In this document: piece by piece, positions 13,201 to 24,283 of the stretch | Layout of the letters: each line of letters starts with the position of its first letter | Position numbering within the stretch: position 1 is the stretch's first letter | Assembly: GCA_943704525.1 (NCBI GenBank) | Contig: CALSCQ010001194.1 | Coordinates: forward strand, 1-64,000 | Direction: 5' to 3' | DNA from: Pigoraptor vietnamica | Taxonomy: Eukaryota; Opisthokonta; Filasterea | Length of the DNA stretch: 64,000 bases | Position numbers and translations under genes: made by a program | The notes under the pieces: generated by a model | Databases searched by the model: none | The model's input: the letters and a program-made list of their open reading frames with translations, nothing else | What the model was told of the DNA's origin: nothing

Positions 13201-16200
13201 GAGACGCGTATACATGCACCACATAAGCACAATACAGGCGCACACGCACACACACACACGCACACGCACACATACACACCACAGAGACTGACACGGGTCG
13301 CTTAAACCTCTATTACCCGCAGTCCATCGACATGAATCTCATGTACTGCATTAGCGCGGACTTCAACAACGCGACGTTCGGGAACACGGCGTCCTTCACC
13401 CCCCTCGGCACGCTCGCTGCGTGGCGTGCGGCTGGGCTCGACGTCCGGTCGATGGTCACAAGCCCTATGTTCACAGAAGAGCCCCTCGGCAATTACCGAG
13501 TGCTCGGGTCGTCGCGCGCGGGATACGACCTGCTGCAGGTAATACTGCGCTGTAAAGGTCGTCTCTGTCTCCTGTGCCTTGTCCTTGCTCTCGCAACGTA
13601 TTCCCCCCATGATGTCATGTGTTAACGCGTCCACTGCCTGCCACCGCCCACGCAAGGCCCGCATCCCCTTCTGCCTCATTGGACCCGATGGCGCGGGGTT
13701 GATGGAGAGCGCGCAAGGCACCGATGGCAGCGACGACGGCACGGGCGCGCTCGTTGCGACCGACAGCGGAAGCGGAAATTACAACAGCGACCTTCCAAAC
13801 TTCATCGTGGGTTGTGCAAGCACGCCATCATCGCACCTTCTCTCCTCCACATCCCAGCTGCTCCTTCCAGCCCCCCCCCCTCTCCTCCTGACGATGTGCG
13901 GCACCGCGCATGCCCTCGTTTCACCAGACGCACCGCACACATACCCTTCGTTTTGAACTAACCACCCAAACCACCGCACCGGTAGGTTCCTGTGTCCTGC
14001 TACGACACGTGCCCGGGCGCCGATGCCGAGTATTACACACCCGACACCTATCCCGTTCACCCACCGTGCGGATTCACCCTTCTGTCTGCGCCGCGCAGCA
14101 ACCGCTTCTTTGTCTCGCAAAGTACGTGCATGGCGTGTGCTCCCTTCCTCTTCGTGCATGGCGTGTGCTTCCTTTTTCCTTCGTGCATGGCGTGTGCTTC
14201 CTTTTTTCTTCGTGCATGGCGTGTGCCCCCTTCCTCTTCGTGCATGGCGTGTGCTCCCTTCCTCTTCGTGCGTTGTGGACCTGATTGCTGTAGCAGTTCG
14301 CCGTGGCGTGACACCGTGCTGTTGCTGCGCAGGCGGCAACGACACATGGACCGGGCAGCGACCGTTCCCCAACTGCGCACGCGACGACGGCCCCTTCCTT
14401 ACCATCGAGCGCGCACGTGACCGCATTCGCGAGTTGCGCCGGGCGGGTCGTCTCAGTGGTGGTGCAACCATTGAGCTTCGCGGCGGCGTCTACCAGTTGT
14501 CGGCGACGGTGAAGTTCACTGCGGATGACACGCAGATCGCTGTGCTGCCGTACGGGAACGAGACGGTGACGATTGTCGGGGGCGTTGCGCTCCAGCCGAG
14601 CAGCTTTGTGCCACTTGCAAACGACTCCCCGCTGCGGTCGCGCATCGCGCCGGCAGTGCGCAATCAGGTAAGTGAGCAGCATAGTACTTTCTTCTTCATT
14701 TCGCACTAATAATTCTCTGTGAAAATGCTTGCGTGCGTGCGTGAATGCGTTTGCTGATGGACTGGCACGTGACACGCAGATTGTGACGGTGGACTTGCGT
14801 GCTGCGGGCATTGCCAATTACGGCACAATGGCACGTGACCAGAACTGGTCGCCAGTTCCCATTGAGCTGCTTGTGGGCACCGCTGGGGACGCCGCGTCCT
14901 TCAAACCGGCCGTACTCGGCAGGTGTGTAGCCACATGTACATGTGTGTGTGCGTGCGCGTGCGGTCGTCGATGTCGACGCATGCCGTCCTTCTTCACCCG
15001 CGCGCATTAATTCGCCCAAGTGCGTCAAATCAAAAAATCCGCGGTATCTCGCAGATATCCTGACGCGGGGTATGCGCTGAGTGTGGGCGCCGCATTGACT
15101 TCTTTCAACATCACCTACGACGCCACTCTCGACGGTCGCGCGGCCGCGTGGGTCACGGAGCCGGACGCTTGGGTCGAGGGGTACTTTGACAGCGAGGGCA
15201 CGCACGCACAGTCGCCGCTGTATGGCGTCGACGTGTCGTCACGTGCCCTCTTCCTCAAGCCAAATCAGAAGTGGGGACTTGCGCAGTCGATGTGGTTGTG
15301 TTTGTGGTGCTGTGATGCTCGTGATCTCACACGCGCGTCTTGTGTTACTTGCGAGTGTCCTCCTCGCTGTTTTTTTGTTTGACACTTGATGCGCGTCGCT
15401 CGCGAAATGTCTACTCGCCCTCCCTTATTCAACCCGTTGGCCCCCCCCCCCCCCTCCTTTCTCTTCTTTTAATAAGGTACCGCTCCTCTCGGCGCTTTGC
15501 CGTCACCAACGCCCTGTGCGAGGTCGACACCCCAGGCGAGTACTTCATCGACCGCACGTCCATGACCCTCTTCTACCTACCGCCCGCCTCCGGCATCCCC
15601 GCGGCCATCGTGAGCACCGCCATTACACTCTTTGACGTCTCGGGCACGTCCGACGTTACGCTGCGCGACCTCGCTTTCCTCGGAAGCCGCGGCGTGGCCG
15701 TTGTCGCGAAGAGCACGTCCCGCCTTCAGCTGCAGCGACTGCGGCTATCGTGCGTGGGTCTCGACGCTCTCGACACCTCACTCTCTCGGGACGGCACCGT
15801 GTCCGGCTGCGATCTGTCGTGGGTCGGCGGCCGCGGCGTCGTCGTCTCCACTGGCAATCGGACGCTCTTCACGATCGGCAACATGACGGTCGTCAACAAC
15901 AAAGTGCGGAACTTTGGTCGGATATTCAAGAACTCGCCCGCGATCGATGTGTCTGGATTGGGGGCGGCCGTGCGGCGCAACACGATCTTCGACGGGCCTT
16001 CGGCAGTGTCCGCGAGCGGCAACGAGCACGTCATCGAACGCAATCGCATCCTGCGCGTGTGCGCGGAGAGAGACGCAGCCGTGATCCAGCTGTCGGGAGG
16101 GTGGACGGCACGTGGGATCCGAGTTGTCGGCAACTCAATTCGCGGCGTGGGAGGCGCTGCGCTCCCCGCCAGTGCAACCGCTCCTGCGATCTATCTGTCG

Positions 16201-19200
16201 GACCTGACGTCGGGCGCGACGATTCGCGGCAACTACGTGCTGTCGTCGTACCGCGGTATTGTCGTCGGCGGAGGGCGCAACAACGTCGTGGCGAACAACG
16301 TCCTCGTCGGGTGCACGTTCGCGCTGACCCTCGACTCGCGCGGCCTCAACACGCAGTGGCTGCAGCCGGCCGTCAACGACCCGGCGTCGTCGTTGCGCGT
16401 GGCACTCGCGACCATGCCATACCAGGTGCGTGGTGTTCGTTATTAACTGGCCTCGCCTTTGTTGCTGTGCGTTTGATACGCGCGGTTATATGTATGTTCT
16501 GATCAAGCGCGCACACACAATAGCAACCGCCGTGGTCCTTTGCGTACCCACAACTCGTGTCCATTCTCTCCGACAACCCCGGCGCGCCCGCGGGCAACAC
16601 GTTCCGCGACAACGTGGCGTTCGGGGGGCTCTACGTCGATGTCTCCTTCAATTACGCGCAGTACAACACGGTCATCGACACGACCCTCCAGAAGTCCACG
16701 AACTGGGCCTCTGACTGCGTCGTGCGCAATCTCTGCGGCGGCGATCTCACCACGCGCTACGACCGCGCGCTGTACGCCGCGTGGCAGAGCCTCCCCGAAG
16801 AGACGGAGACCGGCGCTTACTACTCGTGCGCGCGCGCGTCGGACGCGTCCCTCAACGTCCCGGCGATCCCCGCGGCGCTGAAACAGTGCACGCTCCTCCC
16901 CTTCCAAGCCCCGCCGCTCGCCTCGGCGCCGGCGTTCCCTTCTGTGCGCTATTGGGACTTTCTGCGCGAGGAATTCGAGGGCACCATTTCGCCCGCGTGG
17001 GTGCGGTCGTTTTCCAAGGACGCCGCCACATCCAGCGTCCTGTCTGTCCTCGGCGGCGCCGGCGTTCAGGGGTCTGGTGCCTTGCTTGTACCGCTCGTGA
17101 ATTACGAGGACTATCTGGAGGCGCAGGGGCTCCCCGGTGGCGAGGAAGCGTATCTCTCGTTCTGGGTCAATCCCGGGCGCTCGTCGATGCCGCGCTCCCT
17201 CACGAGCACGTGGGTGCCGGACGCCGCGGTCACGCTCGGGTGCATGTGGGGAAGGGACTGGAAGCTGGTCGCGTGCGTGAGCGTCGTCTCGCAGGAAACT
17301 ACCAACTTTGCCGTGCCGTCGCCGTACGCGCTCTTCCTTTCGTACAATTCGCGCGGGAATCCACAGAAGTACTCGTTCTCTGCGATGCCGGACGCGCCGT
17401 ATTTCCCTGTGCCCGGCGACGCGTGGACGAAGGTGACAATTGGCGCGAAGTTTGACCAGTGGACGCGGGTGAGTCTTTGGTGGCGGCATTCGTGCATGTG
17501 CGTGTGTGTATGTGTGCGCGCACACATGCGTCATGTGTTCGCCAGTCGTCGTCGTGCACATGCCCTTCACTGACCTTCTTCCTTCTCGCACTCTTATCGT
17601 CAAAGGTATGGATCAACGACCGCCTTTTCTGGAGCATCGACGGCATCGCGCACGAAACGCGCGACCGCTTCGAGATCGCCCGTGTCGGAAAGATGGGCCG
17701 CGCACCCGGCACGCAGCTTGCGGGCACGCTCCTCATCGACCGCGTACGCTTCCTCGTGCCTGCCATCGCGGAACTCTACGTCGATCCCGCCACCGGAAAC
17801 GACGGCGCCTCGGGCAACCATGACAACCCCCTTCGCACGTTGACGCGCGCGGCCACTCTCGCGGGGCCTGGCACCGTCGTCAACCTCAATCCTGGCGTCT
17901 ATCGCGAGCGCCTTGTTCCGTACCGCTCCGGCGAGCCGGGTCAGCCCGTGCGCTATGTGTCTGTGAATGGAAGGGGCACGGCGGTCCTGCGCGGGTCCGT
18001 TCCCATTGCGAGCCAGTCGTTCGTCCGCCTCTCGACCGATGCGACGTTGCTTGCGCGCGCACGTGCGCTCGGCTTCTCAAACGCCATCGACGCGTCCCGC
18101 CTCTACGTCACGACGCTAACGGCCGCGCCGAAGATTGTGGCGTCGAGGAGCGACGCGAATGTTCTCACGCCGCTTGTCCTTGCGAGGGAGCCTGACCTGT
18201 ACGCCGCCGTGCCCACGCGTCGTCACGAGTACTGGTGGACTGCAGAAGGGTGTGTGGCCTCCTTGCTGGTATATGCGAGCGTGTAATGCAGTCACACACG
18301 CATGTGTGGGCATGCGTACTTGCACGCGTGCGTGCATTGATTGTGCTCCATTCGCCTGTGCTCGTGTTCTGAATTCGATTCGTTGCAATTCCCAGCGGCA
18401 CTGGCCCTCTCGGCTGCGATCCCCTATCGAACGCCACGTGCGCCCCTGCGACCGTCCGCAACGACAAGTGCCTCACCGACGCTTCGGACGACGCAGTCCC
18501 CGCGGGCGTCGAGAGCGGAAACCTCGCTTCGATCGCGAGCGTCGTCAACGCAACGCTCGTCGCGCTGGACTACCAGACTGGCAGCACGCTCTACGCAGCC
18601 CGCATCACGTGAGCAGTGCGCGTGGGCCTCGTGGCTCGCTTTTTACTTCTGGTCGAGTCCGAACTCTCGCTTGTTACGTTACGCCTTGTTTTGTTACCTG
18701 TGTGGGTGTGTGTTTGTAAATTGCGCACCGATCTCCGCCCCGCAGCGACCACAACCGCGGTGCGGGCCGCGTGTGCGTGGACACGTCCCTCACGGCGTAC
18801 TACGGCCCAGCTCTCGGCTACTACACAAAGTACTACGTGGAGAACCACATTTCGCTTCTGGACACCTCCGGCGAGTGGTATTACGACGCGCCCTCGTCGT
18901 CGCTCTACATCCTCTTCGACGGCGACATGGCGTCGGCCTCTTTTGAAGTTTCACAGCTCGCGACCGCCGTGGACTTGACACGCCGCTCGTTCGTGACGCT
19001 CGACGGCGTCGCGATCGAGGCCTACGAGGACGCGGCGGTTCTCTTGGGCGGGTCCGGCGTGTGTGGGCGGAGAGTGACCATCACGAACACGGACATTACG
19101 ATGACGACGCGCGGCATTGTGGCTTCGTGCAGCATGGCGGATGGGGCGGATGCGTCGGCGCCCCTCGACGGCGTCGTCATTACGTACAACAAGATAACGC

Positions 19201-20886
19201 GCGTGGAGCAGGACGCCATCCGCGCGTCGTACTCGCAGACAACCTTCAACCGCGCCGGCGTCCAGAACGTGATGATAGTGGGCAACATTGTGCGTGAAAT
19301 CGGGTTGCGGCAGTTTGCGTCGTCTTCCGCCGTGCGTGTGGACAGAGGAAACCGCGTGCTTTTTGCCGACAACTTGGTCGAAGACGTCGGTCGCGGTGGC
19401 GTTGAGATTGTGAACAGCCAGCTCACGTCCGCGGGCGACGCGAAGACGTTTGGGCTCACGAGGGACGACGCTGCTATTGGTGGAATTCTCGTGAGGAACA
19501 ATACGATACGACGGACCGGAACGATTGTCGCTGGGACCAGTGCGCTGCGCTTTACGGTGGGATGCCTCAACATCCGTGTTCTCTGTACTTGCGCGACACG
19601 CCCGTGCATTGTCCTTGTGGCCTCTCGAAACTCACTCGAGTGTTCTCTGGCAATTTGCGCTAATTCGAAGGCCGCCTTTATTCACGTCGCAGGGGAAGGT
19701 TGTGCGGGACGTCGTCGCCGTGCAGAACACAGTCGTCGACGTGCTCGCGTACAGCTTCACACGCGACAAGACAGACAAGAACTCTCTTCGTGGTGAGTAG
19801 AAATGCGCCCCTGCTTCAGACACACAACCACACCATCACACATGCATGCGTCGTACTCTCACACACACTCACTAACATACCCAGCCTGACCCCCTACCCC
19901 CTCTTTCCCTTAATGCGAAATTGAGCGCGCGACAGTGTGGGCACGTGCATGACGTGTGCTAAACTCCTTCGTGTCTCCATCGCCAGGAATGACGGGTGTT
20001 GGCATCGATGTCTACGGCGTGGGCGGCGTGACCCTTGTCAACAACACGGTTGCGCGCGCCAGCTCCGCTATTCGCGTGACGAAGGCGGCGAACAACGGGA
20101 CGATTCTCGTCTACCGCAACACGGCGTTCAACTCGACGTACGGACTCGACATGTCGACCGATGGAACGTCCGATGCCGACACGACCGTCCTCTGCAACGC
20201 GTTGGGTGGGTGTCTCCGCATGTAATGCCGTTGACGTGCGATTGCGCGTGGAGCGTGCACGTGCACGCACACGTGTATTTGTTTGTGCAATGTACTTGCC
20301 TGTTTGTTGCGGGGGAGACGCGGGATGCAGCGCTCTGCGGGTCACTTGTCGTCAGTTGGCACATTCGTTTCAGCTGACAAACTCGTGCAACCGAACTCGC
20401 CCAGTGCAAAACGAGGCGCAGGGCCTCTCGTCCGCCGCGCGCAACGGGAAGGTGACGATCGACTATGACGTCTTCTTCGGCAACGGATGGAATCCAAAGG
20501 CGTACCGTGCGGGCGCGGCCGTCATCAATGGCGTCGCACTGCCAACGATCGCGGTGGGCGAGACGCTCGAGCACGCACAGTCCATTCACACACAAAATGT
20601 TGCATCGAAGATTTCGCTCACATACATCCGAAGTCTGCGTCGTCGAAAGCGCTCCCCAATAGATTGCCGTGGAAGTCTGTCGCTAACAGTGTCCCCCTTT
20701 GCAGGACATTGCGACCAAGACGGCATTTGAGAAGCACGCAAGCGCGGCGGATCCCGGCATCGATGCCGTCACGCTCCGCCCCACGCGCTTCAACTGCGCA
20801 GTGGACGCACCCGACGCGCTCACTGCGGCCATCGCAACCGCAAGCGCAGCTCTCAATCTCGGTATGAAACACAATCATAGACACAC

Positions 20887-20929
<43 letters not shown>

Positions 20930-21407
20930 TCTTGCCTTGTCTGAAATCTCTCGCGCACACACAGTTCCGCTCGATCCACTCCCCTCGTTTTCTCCCACGG
21001 ACTACGCCGACGCGTTCCCGGTGGTCCCCCGCGCCAACCTGTCTGTCGGTGGCGAGTGCACGCGCCCACCCCGCGTAACAAACGAGGACGGGTGGGAGGC
21101 GGACCGCCCGTGGGCCGTCACTGGCGATGCAGGGGCACCGAACGGCGACGGCGGTGTGCCAAACCCGAACGGCAACGGCAACAATCCCGTTCCCGGCGAA
21201 GCGGTGCGTCAGTCGTCGTCGTCGTCCGGACCAAGCGTCGGCGTGATCGCGGGTGCGAGTGTGGGCGCGGCGATTGTGGCGGCTGCCGCGGGGTTTGCGG
21301 TGTACACTGTGATGTCGAAGCGTGCGCTGCACAAGGGGCCGACGTCGCTGTCGAAGGCGGACATGCTCGAAGACGCGGGCCTCAGCATGAACCCGCTGCG
21401 GTCGTGA
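5387..21407 (+). CDS. Giant PA14/G8/CEMIP-like and multi-beta-helix membrane-anchored ectoprotein
   Basis: From 5387 the frame holds across 38 exons to a single stop, about 3,460 residues; the first exon(s) upstream are unresolved. Order: N-terminal beta-rich domain, PA14, G8, a right-handed beta-helix core like CEMIP/TMEM2 (animal cell-surface or secreted hyaluronan-degrading proteins) and like the PKHD1 family, then three more beta-helix modules with a lectin-like domain between them, a Ser/Gly/Asn-rich stalk, one membrane helix and a short basic tail. It is therefore probably a type I surface protein acting on or binding extracellular polysaccharide; enzyme activity is not shown. The hallmark core motif is YPIHWHMVGD with GHCFFFEDGVEQNN. 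Exon joins were checked by phase and motif continuity; two exons (9193-9203, 11 bases; 9691-9726, 36 bases) are tiny, and the intron 6800-7037 has a GC donor. It could in principle be two genes, but no internal stop, start or gap supports that. Confidence 0.85.
5982..6467 (+). other. Giant protein: PA14 domain
   Basis: One exon of 162 residues. Recognisable PA14 features are GQFDFPETAVYDFTAKADDG, then VRVWLDG, LLFDNYD and HSVRVEYYQGCCAATIFVDW. PA14 domains bind carbohydrates in bacterial toxins, yeast adhesins and fibrocystin-type proteins. It begins after a Pro-rich linker (PTPPPPFPVP). Confidence 0.88.
6675..7241 (+). other. Giant protein: G8 domain
   Basis: Exons 6675-6799 and 7038-7241. 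The segment LLLWSAASTWQ through VNIPAGAKVRMDVSSPRLRG and VHVGSPNC-like GAELHVGSPNCPITTG follows the G8 pattern found in PKHD1, PKHD1L1, CEMIP and TMEM2. The two exons join across a GC-AG intron (6800-7037) in phase 0. Confidence 0.85.
6871..6983. repeat. (GT)n microsatellite in giant-gene intron
   Basis: Imperfect GT run with GC interruptions inside the G8 intron, upstream of the 3' splice site at 7037. Confidence 0.92.
8929..9083. repeat. (CA)n microsatellite in giant-gene intron
   Basis: About 150 bases of CA repeat in the intron immediately before the 11-base exon 9193-9203. It could affect recognition of that exon. Confidence 0.93.
10243..10320. repeat. (GT)n microsatellite in giant-gene intron
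   Basis: GT run with occasional C interruptions in the intron 10207-10416. Confidence 0.9.
11065..13538 (+). other. Giant protein: second beta-helix module
   Basis: Exons 11065-11243, 11394-11511, 11623-12297, 12428-12678, 12777-12850, 12978-13174 and 13323-13538. The module signature is MLYADANRGNDAWTG, followed by SDGPLRSVGG and a long series of short beta-rich turns (PVTLKDCTLWAG, NVTLSRLSVWS, ADVSVTESTLKANG, ARVLLDHNAIRDTAAGGIAI). This is the regular rung pattern of a parallel beta-helix. 'Y-D/S-x-x-x-GND-x-W-TG ... GP' is the usual entry of bacterial secreted beta-helix proteins. Confidence 0.75.
13237..13277. repeat. (CA)n microsatellite in giant-gene intron
   Basis: Short imperfect CA run in the intron 13175-13322. 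Confidence 0.85.
13657..17468 (+). other. Giant protein: third beta-helix module and lectin-like domain
   Basis: Exons 13657-13806, 13986-14121, 14333-14667, 14780-14932 (end read as 14922), 15055-15270, 15477-16425 and 16524-17468. Entry signature NRFFVSQSGNDTWTGQ, then DDGPFLTIERARDRIRELR. Exit signature QPPWSFAYPQLVSILSDNPG and GNTFRDNVAFGG. Both closely follow a common layout of bacterial secreted beta-helix proteins. The two last exons are each about 945 bases, much longer than those of the CEMIP-like part. From about 16930 the protein changes to a concanavalin/LamG-like beta-sandwich (YWDFLREEFEG ... EEAYLSFWVNPG ... WTKVTIGAKFDQWTR) that continues into the next exon. Confidence 0.75.
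14125..14266. repeat. Minisatellite, five copies of 28-29 bases, in intron
   Basis: Five head-to-tail copies of a unit beginning cgtgcatggcgtgtgc and ending in a pyrimidine block (tcccttcctctt or variants) fill most of the intron 14122-14332. The outer copies are nearly identical, and copies 2 and 3 share their own variant, which suggests stepwise duplication. Confidence 0.93.
17606..20861 (+). other. Giant protein: end of lectin-like domain and fourth beta-helix module
   Basis: Exons 17606-18249, 18396-18608, 18746-19556, 19693-19792, 19987-20205, 20405-20553 and 20705-20861. VWINDRLFWSIDG and LLIDRVRFLVPA close the lectin-like fold. AELYVDPATGNDGASGNH then DNPLRTLTRAATLAGPG opens the fourth beta-helix, with GVYRERLVPYRSGEPGQPVR, the standard bacterial rung, right after it. 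Many NNTI/NNTV turns follow. The joins at 20205/20405 and 20553/20705 are my best phase-consistent choice but have competing acceptors. Confidence 0.72.
20881..20927. repeat. (CA)n microsatellite in giant-gene intron
   Basis: CA run in the last intron of the giant gene (20862-20964). Confidence 0.92.
20965..21407 (+). other. Giant protein: stalk, membrane anchor and cytosolic tail
   Basis: Last exon. A Gly/Asn/Pro-rich stretch (GDGGVPNPNGNGNNPVPG) and a serine run precede one hydrophobic segment of about 25 residues (VGVIAGASVGAAIVAAAAGF ...). A basic stop-transfer (SKRALHKG) and a tail of about 30 residues follow. This supports a type I membrane topology with the beta-helix modules outside. 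Confidence 0.85.
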
Positions 21408-21981
21408 GGCGACCCGTGGCACGTGTGCGGCCATGGAGACGTGCTGACCAATAGACGCGTGCTCACTGAAACATGCGACGGCATTGACGTCATGCGCACG
21501 GCTTAGTATGGGCTCATACAATGGCAGTGAAAAGGGTGGATCAAACGCGAAAGCGGTCTTCAGTCACATTGTTAAATGGGTAATTCTAACATCCACCGTA
21601 CATTACAACGGCACACACAAGCATCACGTGCGCTCACGTGCGACCGCGTCATCTTTTGCCGCCGTGGCACGGCACCCTTCATCTACCTTCGACGCAGCCC
21701 TTGTACGGCAACAACAGCATTTTTTCGGTGTGAAAGTTGTGCCGCGCAAGGCCAGCAGCAGCCGCGTGCGTCGGCCGTGCGTGGCGCACTTTGGAATGGC
21801 GGGCGTGATTGAGCATGTGCAGGTGGGATGCCACGCCCTCTTCCGCGTTTGTTGGATCATTGCATCTTTTTGCAAACGCGTTGACCTGGTTATATCCAGG
21901 GAGGACTCAGAGGCATGCTGTTATCATAACAGGCTGTGTGCAGTGTGCGCGTTTGTAGTTTCGGCAGCTGAAAGGGTGTGC
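21408..21981. other. Intergenic region between giant gene and TMEM115
   Basis: Holds the 3' end of the giant gene and the upstream region of TMEM115. A perfect TGACGTCA lies at 21485. An upstream ATG at 21796 opens a short frame (MAGVIEHVQ) that does not splice in phase into the TMEM115 exon in any way I found, so I leave it as untranslated or unassigned. Confidence 0.6.
21485..21492. promoter_or_regulatory. Perfect CRE-type palindrome TGACGTCA
   Basis: The eight-base palindrome bound by CREB/ATF-type bZIP factors, about 490 bases upstream of the TMEM115 start. One of several such elements in gaps between genes of this window. Confidence 0.45.
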
Positions 21982-24283
21982 ATGCCCCAGGGCTCCATCG
22001 GCCGTGCCGTGCACGAGAGCTCGCTCTTCACGAAGGGCGTCGTGGGAGCCCTTGTGGCCGGCTACTTGCTCGGCAAGGTCGAGTTCATCTACTCATGGCT
22101 TGCGCTTACGCCGGCATAGTGAGTGCGCTACTTGGTGTGCCTAACCCGTGCTGCTGTGCACGTCCTTCGTCGTGTGCTCTACCTGTCGTGATGCACGTCG
22201 TATTTGGCGTGCGGGGACTGCCCTCTAATCCAGTGGCCCGGTGCTTCCGCCGTCCTGCTGTGCACGTCCTTCGTCGTGTGCTCGATCTGTCGTGATGCAC
22301 TTCGTATTTGGCGTGCGGGGACTGCCCTGTCAGCGTCTGCGAGTTCTTTGCGGGATATGCCTCTCAAAGTTTTGGTGGTTGACCCATTGCATTGTTACTC
22401 AGTGTGTCGCCACCAAGCTTCATGGTGTGGACGCTCGTGACGGCGGGCATCCTCGAAACGTCCTTGTTGAGTGTACGTGCGCGAATATGTGTATATATGT
22501 GTGTCCGGGGCGTAACAAGCAAGAGTGTGTGTGTTTGTGCGAGTGCTCCCGCGGAGCCGTAGACCACATTGTGCGTGACTCACCATTCGCATCGCATGTG
22601 CGCCTGTGCGTGTGTGTACATGGTTGCTGTTGGGGCAATGCTCACACGACGTGCCCGTTTGTGCGTTCGAATGTTCGCTTGGCCACGTGCAGCTCATCTT
22701 TGACTGCATCGCGGTGCTTGCCGTGGGCCGCTTCGTGGAGCCGCTGTGGGGCATGCGGGAATTTGCGCGCTTTCTCTTCGTCGTCAACCTCTTCGTGAAC
22801 GTCTCGACGTTCTTCCTCAGCATTCTGCTCTACTTTGTCGCCAACCGCGAAGATGCAGTGTGAGTGTCCCTGTTACATGGCTGCCAGTCGTCAATGTCAG
22901 TCTGATCTTCCCTGAGAGAGAGGTGCATGTCTGGACTGTTCGCCCGCCTCGGCACGTGTGCCTTATGTTCCCTCTCCCTCCCCCTTTCTCTCTCTCTCTC
23001 TCTTTCGTACGCGGCAGTTACAGCGGCATTGGCGGGTTCATGGGCGTTACGGCGGGCCTTTCGGTCGTTTTCAAACAGACGATGCCTGACGCGCAGGCCG
23101 GCGCTCTGCCAGTGCGCGTGTCGGTGCGTTGTTCGCTGTCATGGATACTCAACATTGTAACCTCGTGTGGTTTGCTCGAACGCCGCCACTTTTGCTCACG
23201 CGCACACACGCTGCAGATGCTCCCTCTGACGATCGTCGCGCTCGTGGCCGTGTTCACCGCTGTCGGCGCTGCGCCGTACCACGAACTCCCCTTTGTGGTG
23301 TTTGGTATCTACGGCGCGTGGGTGTACCTCCGGTATTTCCAGCGCAGAGAAGGCGTCAAGGGGGACATGAGCGAGGCGTTTGCGTTTGTCACGTTCTTTC
23401 CGGATCCCTTGCAGTGAGTTTGTCGCACCCGCTATCGTCACTTGCCATCGTCTTGGTCGCGTCTTGGTCATGGCACATGCAAGCACGCCGCGTCCACGTT
23501 CTTGTGCCGCAACCACGCCCTTGTGCACCCACATGGACGTGCGAGTAGGGTTCCGTTGTCGTGACGTTTGGGGATGGGACGGCTCATAACGGTTGTTTCA
23601 CTGCCCCGCGTGCAAAAATAGACCTGCGGTCCACGTCGTATCGCGCGTCACGTTCACCGTCTTCTCCAAGCTGCGCATCATTCCCCGTCACGTGCGCACG
23701 GCCGAGGGGGACGAATACATCTTGGCCGGTCCGCGCACGTCGGGCGGACTGCTCGGCGTCGACCCGCAGGACTCGGAGCGACGAAGGTGCGTCGTTGTGT
23801 GGCTTGCGATAGCGTGCGATAGTGTCGGCAGTCTTTCTATTTGTTGATGTTCCCCACCCCCCCACCCCCTGGTTTGGTGCACTGAAGTATGTCGTGGAAC
23901 GCACATTGCACAACTCTCCTTTGATGCAACTTCCTTTTTTTTAAAAAAAAATTCAATCTCATATCCTTTGTGTGCCTCTTCAAATTGCGTTGCGCATGCC
24001 CCATTTCCTGTCCGGCACTGTACAAATCTCCCCCTTTGCACAAACTCACAGCTTTTCTCCCAACTCAAAGTTCCTTATCCTTTGTGCGTGTACCTTTCAC
24101 AGGCAAATTGCATTGCGCGCGCTCGACAAGCGACTCAACCTCGTCATGTCCTCCAAGAGCGCCCCGGATGCGAAGACGGCTCCGGATGCGCCCCCTCGGA
24201 GTGGCGCCGCGACGCCGCAAATGGTGTCGGAAAGCGCGGAGGCGCCTTCGAGCGCAGCGCCGTCGGTCGTCGTGTCCAAGTGA
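21982..24283 (+). CDS. TMEM115: TMEM115 family Golgi membrane protein
   Basis: Seven exons: 21982-22118, 22418-22472, 22693-22859, 23018-23123, 23217-23413, 23622-23786 and 24103-24283, giving 335 residues (human about 350). Successive blocks match TMEM115, a rhomboid-related multi-pass Golgi protein linked to COG-dependent retrograde traffic that lacks protease residues. They are FMVWTLVTAGILETSLLS; VLAVGRFVEPLWG; GGFMGVTAGLSVVFKQTMPD; WVYLRYFQRREGVKGDMSEA; FAFVTFFPDPLQPAVHVVS; and GVDPQDSERRRQIALRALDK with RLN after it. Several hydrophobic helices lie in the first 200 residues; the cytosolic tail is rich in Ala/Ser/Pro. The start at 21982 (MPQGSIGRAVHE) is the first ATG in frame in that exon; no better upstream exon was found. 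Confidence 0.93.
22151..22328. repeat. Tandem intronic duplication, two 74-base copies
   Basis: Inside TMEM115 intron 1, 22151-22224 and 22255-22328 are near-identical (start ctgctgtgcacgtccttcgt, end ggcgtgcggggactgccct), differing at a few positions. The 30-base spacer differs. A simple local duplication with no sign of a mobile element. Confidence 0.93.

Noticed and set aside
15750-16502. Second plus-strand frame over the third beta-helix module
   Set aside because: Arg-rich shadow of the true frame; lacks any motif and overlaps it completely.
5387-21407. Several separate genes instead of one giant gene
   Set aside because: Every exon joins in phase to the next, there is no in-frame stop before 21407, no plausible start with leader within, and only one membrane anchor at the end.
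21796-21822. Upstream ATG (MAGVIEHVQ) as TMEM115 first exon
   Set aside because: No donor/acceptor pair joins it in phase to the TMEM115 frame; the protein aligns well starting at 21982.
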